Position numbers and translations under genes: made by a program. A stretch of DNA of 64,000 bases from Ixodes scapularis (taxonomy: Eukaryota; Arthropoda; Arachnida; Ixodida; Ixodidae). Location of the stretch: positions 79,598,795 through 79,662,794 of the forward strand of contig NW_024609835.1 of NCBI RefSeq assembly GCF_016920785.2, in the 5' to 3' direction. Each line of letters begins with the position of its first letter. Positions within the stretch are counted from its first letter, which is position 1. The notes beneath the pieces were generated by a model. The model worked only from the letters and a program-made list of their open reading frames with translations. It was not told the origin of the DNA and searched no databases. Of the stretch, positions 57,684 to 64,000 are shown piece after piece.

Positions 57684-58499
57684 TTCTAGTTAGTCGAACT
57701 AATTGAAATGAACCGTTCACAACTATTTATAACAGTGCTGGCGCCTGGTAAACTACGGTGTATGTGTACGAGATGCGACGAAAAGATCCCAAGACCAGTT
57801 TGTAGCGCAAAAAGAGAATGGGCAGCATGGTTGTGTTCGAGCAGCAGTCAAAGGCAGGCACCTTCATGTGTCATTATACCAAAGGGCGTTGTCCAGTGAA
57901 CGTTTGTAGCTGCGCTACACGAGATTTTGTTACAACGTGCACCAACACAATGGTTGCTTAGCATGGACTGCAAACCACAGCGGGAGGGAACAGCAAACCT
58001 GCGTCAAACTCCGAAGACTCTAAAGCGGAGACCTTTGAAATGTTTCAACAGGCTCATACCGAAAGAGCTTTGAGTCGTGCAAGGTGCTTGGAGCGGCGTT
58101 CGCAATTTAAGAATGGCAGAATATCACTGGACGACGAAAAGAGTTCGGGGAAGTCACCCGATCCTACCAGTTAATATAAACAAAGATTGCGTTGAAGTTA
58201 GATATAGATGTGTCATATTTATTTTAATTGTAATATAAATCAGGCCAGGGTATTGCTTTCTTCAAACAACGTACAGAAGCGAAAACGCAAACGCCAACGT
58301 TTCTAGAATATGACAAAATAACTCTCAATATTCACAATTAAACAAACCGTCAGCACTAAAATATTTTTACTCTATTGTTGATGTAAATTATTGTTCTTTG
58401 TGAAGTGCAGGATCGTTTAAAATGTCCGCACACAGGCTCCTGTCTGCGGCTTTGTTTCATTTAAAGCCTGAAATGATTTTTATCGCCGATCCCCAAATT
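57684..58499. other. Intronic stretch without a recognised gene
   Basis: No domain-bearing frame or terminal repeats seen. Confidence 0.45.
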
Positions 58500-58524
58500 G
58501 TGTCCGTCCGTCCGTCCGTCCGTG
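58500..58524. repeat. (GTCC)n microsatellite
   Basis: About six GTCC units directly ahead of the palindrome array. Confidence 0.9.
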
Positions 58525-58526
58525 TA

Positions 58527-59093
58527 TTTTCCGCTAAGTTTAGCGGAAAGCTGTATAGGTGTCTAGGTCACGGGACGCCAATTTGTGTCACGTGACCTGA
58601 CGTTACGTGATATTCACATCAATCAAGTTTTCCCGCCAATGTCTGCGGGAAAATTGAGGTCACGTGACCTTTACACTAATTCTGTTTCCCCTACAAATTT
58701 AGCGGAAAAAGTTATGTAATGTTACTTGACGTCCCTTGATCTATATGCCAATTTACTTTCCCTGCTAAGTTTAACGAAGAATCTGATATTGCGTGACTTC
58801 ACCGTAACGAGTCTCTTACGCCAACTTAAATTCCACGGTAAATTTCCTGGGGAAATTGATGTCACATTACCTATACAGCTTCAGTTTACCCTCTAAATGT
58901 GTAGGGTAATAAATTTGCGTCGTGACATGAAAACACATAAAACTACATCAATACCATTTCCCCGCTAAATCTGGCAGGAAAAGTAACCTCACGTTACCTA
59001 TACACCGCTTTAGTTTCCCCGATAAATTTAGCGTGGAAATTGATGCCACGTGATTTATGCACCCGGTTTCCCCGCTCAATGTAGCGGGGAACT
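58527..59093. repeat. Nine-unit array of spaced palindromes
   Basis: Palindromic cores of the type TTTCCCCGCTAAATTTAGCGGGG (divergent copies) centre near 58538, 58641, 58697, 58769, 58844, 58897, 58969, 59027 and 59080, about 50-100 bp apart. Spacers repeatedly carry GTCACGTGACC or decayed versions, itself a palindrome. Each unit could form a short hairpin. The last unit is nearly perfect (TCCCCGCTCAATGTAGCGGGGA), as is the first. No coding capacity. Confidence 0.85.
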
Positions 59094-61138
59094 TGACAAA
59101 AACAAAGGCCCTTCTTCGCACCCCGAAACGACGATTTAGTGCCTTCTAAATACTCTTAAACGAACGTAGCTTAAATACTGCAGTTCATGCATTATAGGAC
59201 TTCGGAGATTAAGATCGCTGCCTATATTTTACTTAGGGTGTTTCACTAAACTTATCGCATGTGAAAAGGTTTACGGTGCGGGGTAATATTAAGTTGCCTT
59301 AATTAGTTCGGATAAAAAGCATTTTAATTGATAGGTAGAAATGTATGGTTTCAATGAGAAACTCGCCGCAGATCAGGGACAAAAACTATACAATATACTT
59401 TTTAGAAGCAATTAAACAGCGCGCAGCAATTTACCCCGTCCTGAAAAAAAAAAAAATACATAAAAGTAGCAAGCAAAGTATATGAATCCTTAAAAATATT
59501 GGCGGAAAGATGAATTCATTAAAACGCGCCTCTATATTTTCAGTTTCCCATTTCTGTTGGCGCAATTAATAAAAGAGAGGCTAACCTATCTGCGAGGCGT
59601 TGAAAGCACAATTCATGCTTCAGCGCACTAAAACGCCGCACGTTTCCTAACGTACCCTAAACGCCGATATATTGAATTTTGTTTGTAATTACCAGCAACG
59701 TTTGACCACATATACTAATTTGCAAGTCGCTCACTTAAACTAATGAACTGGTGGCATACGGCCACTGACGGGGTCCTTTATAAAAGCAATAATCTTTTCT
59801 TTGCGATGCGTACCTTTCACACGAAACAATGACTCGCCCCGAGTGAGACCCACCTATATGAAACCGCTATATGAATGAGGAACTTAGAGATAGTTACAAA
59901 ACTCTAACTGTATTATACAGTTCGTAATTAACGCCTCTCCACGTGCAATATGGAGAAGTTGCGTCAATTATATTTCGATGAGTCGCAATTTACGACATAG
60001 ACTATATGTCATATAGTCTTATGTTATCAATTGATGAGTCGCAATTTGATGAGTCGCAATTTATGACACAAGACTATATAAAGTTTGCAGAATTAAAAAG
60101 AATTGTAAAGAAAAGTAAAATAAACAGACAACATAGCTCGTCTAGCGATCACCACAACTGTATGAGACAATTGAATAGCGTGTTGTCTTTTCGATAATAA
60201 ACAGCAAAGGAAGAGTGCGATGCTAAGGCGGCCGCCCTGAATAAGTCCGGAACTCCATTCGTACATTGAACAAAACAACGTGCCACAAGGCACTTTAAAT
60301 AGTTTAGAAAGGATCTGTGCTTTCCGTACCTATCGATGAAACCCAACAGGTAACCTCAACGTCTACAAGCTAGGTTGGGTTTACAAGACCCTCTCGGCTA
60401 TATATTTATATATATATTTTTTTTTCTGACATCAAATTTTTGAGCAGCTTAGCCTAGTATGCACAAGAAACATGTAGAAGCAACAATATATATGCAAGAA
60501 AGGGTCACACTAGGGGTTCCTTTCATGCATGGTGTCCAAGAGAGATACCCGTAGAGGTGACGCCACTACCAACGACAACATTCGGTTTTTTGAGACGTCG
60601 ACCGCTACTCTGATCGTATCTTGCTTCCTCGTTGAAGCGGTGCTTGCCCGTACCAGGAAAAGAGGGAATAAAAACAGCCTGCGCCGCATAGAGTGGTTAG
60701 CCTTGGTCGCGCGAAAACCGGCAATCCTGACATTAGGCGCAGTTAGGGTGAGGCACTCCAGCCTGTCTATTTTACGATCCTATTCGCTCTTCCTTTCGCG
60801 AACTGAGAACCACATTTTCTTCAGTATAGTAAGTATCAAACTATAGCTCGGCGCAGAACTTTGTCATGTTACAGAACGCTTGATTGTGCTGCAGTCTTTT
60901 CGTTATATTACTTTTACCAACGCTTACTCGTTGGATAACACTTCTGATTCTTCAACCGTGCGCAAAAGAAGAACAACGAAATAAACACCTTGGCTTCACT
61001 GCTATCTGGGCTTTGTACGCGCTGAAGGTTTGCCGGTCACTTCTTCCGAAGCGAAACATCCGTGCAGCCATGTGAATCTAAACACTCGTCATCTGTTTTG
61101 TTTAGTGTTGTTTTAATGTTTTCCCGCTCTTCCTGCAG
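59094..61138. other. 3' part of the intron, no other exon recognised
   Basis: Near 59977, 60033 and 60048 the word GATGAGTCGCAATTTA is repeated, and a perfect 10-bp palindrome (AGACTATATG-T-CATATAGTCT) sits at 59999-60019. The final bases before 61139 are a good pyrimidine-rich splice acceptor. The hydrophobic frame at 60884 has no ATG. Confidence 0.5.
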
Positions 61139-61572
61139 TATTCAGCCAAACAAGCAGCAGCAGCGAATACGGCAGGGACTCCAGCGCCTGCGGCCTGGTG
61201 CCGGACCGGGGCCTGTGCTACGCCTCGTTCACGCTCTACTTCTTTAACTCGGAGACGCAGACGTGCGAGGAATTCGTGTACGGCGGATGCGGCGGCAACG
61301 CCAACCGCTTCGGTTCCCTGGAAGAGTGCCAGGCGCTCTGCGTCCACGGACGTACCAGCGACCACGAGAGCGTCTCCGGTGCGCCGAATGCAAATCCGAC
61401 GCCGACACCGCGTCCTGAAGCGGTGCTGTCTCCGACAAATCCAGCTCTTCACACGCGATTTGTCGGGCCTTATCGCCTGACGCACCTGGAAGTGCACCAT
61501 CGGCTCGGCGAGTGGCAGCAGCTGGCGCTGCGTCCGGTTTACCGTCTTCCCTACCCATTTCTAGCGAAATAA
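61139..61572 (+). CDS. Kunitz-domain secreted protein, exon 2 (Kunitz domain and tail)
   Basis: After a TTTTCCCGCTCTTCCTGCAG acceptor the frame (phase 1) reads VFSQTSSSSEYGRDSSAC. It then runs through a Kunitz/BPTI domain with six Cys at residues 35, 44, 60, 68, 81 and 85 of the joined protein (spacing 8-15-7-12-3). Tyr45 occupies the P1 position, which suggests a chymotrypsin-like or elastase-like target and not trypsin. YFFNSETQTC and FVYGGCGGNANRF are standard core motifs. A 76-residue Pro-rich then basic tail with no Cys follows and ends at TAA 61570-61572. Kunitz proteins of arthropods are secreted protease inhibitors, in ticks often acting on host or self proteases; that role is inferred here. 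The exon is GC-rich against an AT-rich background. Confidence 0.88.
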
Positions 61573-61573
61573 A
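61568..61573 (+). terminator. AATAAA overlapping the Kunitz stop codon
   Basis: The stop TAA (61570-61572) lies inside AATAAA. If used, the 3' UTR would be only some tens of bases. A second AATAAA at 61993-61998 is the alternative. Confidence 0.5.
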
Positions 61574-62479
61574 ACGGAGCTTATATGCGCAGGGTTTGTT
61601 TACACACTTGATGCGATTCCTTGTCCGGTAAGTTTGCGCAGCGTCTCCATCTGGCGAACCCGATGTCCGCTATTTTAAGGCTCGATCATTTCGGAAGGAG
61701 AGGCTGCTTCTTAGGTACCGTATTCAATCGAGTAATAGCCGCACTGGTTATGACGAAAACCTGAAGGTTTGCTTTTCCGCGGAGCACGCAGATTGCCAAT
61801 CACCGCGTTCGACAGGATGATTCTAGCTGTCTACAGGACAGAGATAACGTCTTCGTGCCAAGATACCATCTGCGAGGATTGCATTTGTGGGGAGAATCGT
61901 TCTCGATCTGGCTATTCGCTATGTTATTTCTGCGCAACGCAATGATTGGCTGTATATGTGTCCTGTGGGAAAGTAGACGGAAGGGCCTTGTTAATAAATA
62001 GTGCGGCTAGTACTCGAGTAAATACGGTATTAACACATCAAAAAGAAACTACAGCCACCAACAGATTAAGAAACGCATGCTGTGAACATCTCATTATCGC
62101 GCCGCACCTAATGGGATTAAAGCATTAAACGATAGGAACGCCGACGAACGAATTACGAAGAAGCGTGAATGTAATGGCAATGTGTAACACCCCGGCTATC
62201 AGTAAAGAACATTTCTTTTAATCCTGTGCCTACCAAAAAAAAAAGAAAAAAAAAAGAAAGAAAGGAAGAAGAAAGATACACAATAATTATGTTAAGTTAC
62301 GAGAGTGTTCTGTTTATCTCTATGTCTGGTCCAGAAGTTGCCAACATGTTCGCAAATAATTTTTTAATTTATGTTTTACTTCTCTAACAGCGTTTAATTT
62401 GAGCTTTACGTGTCAAGGCACGTCCGAGTCATTTTTCCTCTTTTTTTTTAATTGACGAACATGAAATTAAGGGGCGTAT
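61574..62479. other. Region downstream of the Kunitz gene
   Basis: Contains AATAAA at 61993-61998 and an A/G-rich tract (about 62234-62275). No further gene. Confidence 0.5.
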
Positions 62480-63945
62480 TAGCAAAATGAATGAGCTGAA
62501 GCTGTCTGCTCGTGCAGACGAAATTCCAAGTTGTATTTTAAAAGTACGTGGCGAATTTCTTTCTCCTGTTATAAGGCACATATTAAACCTATTATTACTA
62601 ACAGTTTTTTTCTCCGTCTAGATAGAAACGCTCGGAGGTCGTTTCAATTCAGTAGACGTGAAACCCAAGAACTACACACAACGTATTGTTTAGTTGTTTT
62701 TTTTTTAGTTGTTCAAAATCATATTGCACGTGCGTTTTTGCCATTATTTCAGTAAAAAGTCTGCCCTGACGAAACCAATTTTTGAAGAGAAAGTCGGTGG
62801 AAACGAATCTGTGTACATATTTGGATTATACCATGCCGTTCGTATGTAACCGCAAACAAGTTGATATAATTTGCTTTGATTTGTCTAAGGCATTCGACAA
62901 GGATTGCCACGATATGTTTGTGTCTAAATTCGAAAGATATGGTTTGTATTTTACCTACTGGGGTTTGTTTGAAAGTTATATTTCAGGTCACGGAAATTCT
63001 GTTCGAGTTTCGGGTGTTTTATTTGATCATTATTCCTCGTCTTCCGGAAAGCCACAGGCCAGCAGTGTTCCTCCACTTTTGTATTATTTTTTTGTAAATG
63101 ACGTTTTAAAATGTGCAAAAAGCACCCAAATAGTGTTATTTGCTGATTACATTAAGCTGTTTCGTTGCATTCACTCCCTTCCTGACTGCGTGCTTCTTCA
63201 AATTACGCTTTAGCAGTGTCTGAGTGTTGATCACGTAACACCCCCGTTCTGACCGAGCTCAAAACGTAGACAATGTGGCTGAGCAGGTACCGCGACTCAT
63301 TTGTATTTATGTAGACCTTAGACTGCACTCTGATTTCCAAGGACTCTGTAATTCGTGCCTTTGGAGTTTTTATTAACTCAGCAGTGAACTTCAATCACCA
63401 TGTATAAACTATGTGTAAGGCCTTCGCTTGCGATTCTTTGCGCGACATCGCGCTTCAAAAAGATATTTTCCTCGCCTGCGTGTTTTGTGAGCCTTTTCCA
63501 TTCCTTGGTGCGCACAAAACTTGAATTTCCTCGCATGCGGCGTAGAAAGTTCGTCTGCGCCTTGCACACCTCGTGCGTTTGTTTACCTCCTAAACGCGCT
63601 CAGGTGCTTTCGTTCCCCCCCCCCCCCCCCCCTCCCCGATCTCAACCAATGACGGTTCGTGCTTGACTGCCTCGTCATCGCGCATTTCCTGCGTCTTCTG
63701 TTTGTTGCCCTCAGTTGGGCGGAGTCCTCTTTGCGTCCCGATGAGCCAAATATGTAATTTTGAACCTTTGGTCGGCTGTATAGTTTGGAATTGTATTCAC
63801 AATTCTCTGTCATCATCCATTCAACGTGTTCAAAACGGTGTTTGGGACTTATATTCAACAGATATTTTGCGTGAAAGTGCTACTCTGCCTCGTTTCAGCT
63901 TAAGTCCAGTCGCTGGGGAGGCTACAAGGAAAGACAAATAAAGCA
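62480..63945 (+). pseudogene. Decayed LINE RT (Jockey/CR1 group)
   Basis: ADEIPSCILKVRGEFLSPVI near 62515 begins the RT. The central frame (62782-63213) has KRKSVETNLCTYLDY, IICFDLSKAFDKDCHDMFVS, a degenerate GKPQASSVPPLLYYFFVND and FADYIKLF in place of FADD (Asp to Tyr). Later fragments KDSVIRAFGVFINSAVNFNH (63330s) and CIVWNCIHNSLSSSIQRVQN (63780s) are the C-terminal part. An unrelated segment of about 230 bp with a C18 tract (63615-63632) seems inserted between. The mutated catalytic Asp and many stops make it dead. Confidence 0.75.
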
Positions 63946-64000
63946 GCGTCATAAACGCAAGTCACTAGGCCGTTTCTGTTTATAATTAGTTCAGCGTTGA

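Larger units (their letters stand above)
17166..61138 (+). other. Inferred ~44-kb phase-1 intron of the Kunitz gene
   Basis: It runs from GTAAGT at 17166 to a pyrimidine-rich tract and CAG at 61136-61138. I saw no other convincing host exon inside. It is filled with transposable elements listed separately. Long introns of this kind are normal in tick-like genomes. Additional skipped or alternative exons could exist. Confidence 0.5.

Noticed and set aside
60884..61075. Hydrophobic open frame just upstream of the Kunitz exon as an alternative signal exon
   Set aside because: The frame starts at TTG, has no ATG, and no matching donor was seen.
61102..61558. Minus-strand open frames of 104-132 codons
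   Set aside because: They are antisense shadows of the GC-rich Kunitz exon.

Overview
This window looks like intronic and flanking DNA of a large, repeat-rich arthropod genome, most likely a chelicerate and plausibly a hard tick. That reading rests on three things: a secreted Kunitz/BPTI-type protein gene, a tRNA-derived SINE head of the kind described in ixodid ticks (Ruka), and a mix of I-type, CR1/Jockey-type and Penelope-like retroelements with many hAT-type and TTAA-flanked DNA elements. The species assignment is inference. Nothing looks bacterial, viral or organellar.

Host gene: I can support one host gene, split across most of the window on the + strand. A signal-peptide exon (17114-17165) ends in a phase-1 donor. 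A second exon (61139-61572) opens with a phase-1 acceptor and carries a canonical Kunitz domain (Cys spacing 8-15-7-12-3, Tyr at P1) plus a 76-residue tail. Joined, they encode 161 residues across an intron of about 44 kb. The pairing is inferred from phase, strand and domain logic; no transcript data are available.

Layout. 1-17 kb: a decayed RT on the minus strand at the left edge; a TTAA-flanked DNA element (5284-6486); a decayed CR1/Jockey-group LINE (7291-11590) whose 3' UTR was split by a 944-bp hAT-type element with perfect 8-bp target duplications; and a palindromic element directly after the LINE tail. 17-30 kb (intron): a hAT copy (18291-20240), the SINE head, a second hAT family (22877-24027), a LINE 3' fragment (minus strand), a TTAA element (27446-28083), a Penelope fragment and a long foldback element. 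30-37 kb: a nearly full-length I-clade LINE with a fully open 1191-codon ORF2 but broken ORF1, followed at once by a decayed Penelope-like element. 37-61 kb: another TTAA element, an inverted-repeat element, a Penelope GIY-YIG remnant with a possible hammerhead relic, a second hAT copy with perfect 8-bp duplications (43571-45464), nested palindromes, purine tracts, several MITEs and two related arrays of palindromic units (49.33-49.57 and 58.53-59.09 kb). 61-64 kb: the Kunitz exon and a decayed LINE RT.

The mobile elements do not act together as a system. They are layered insertions of different ages. The youngest-looking is the I-clade LINE, judged by its uninterrupted 3.6-kb ORF2. I found no convincing new multi-gene system. 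The least explained structures are the spaced-palindrome arrays and the nested palindromes near 47.2 kb.
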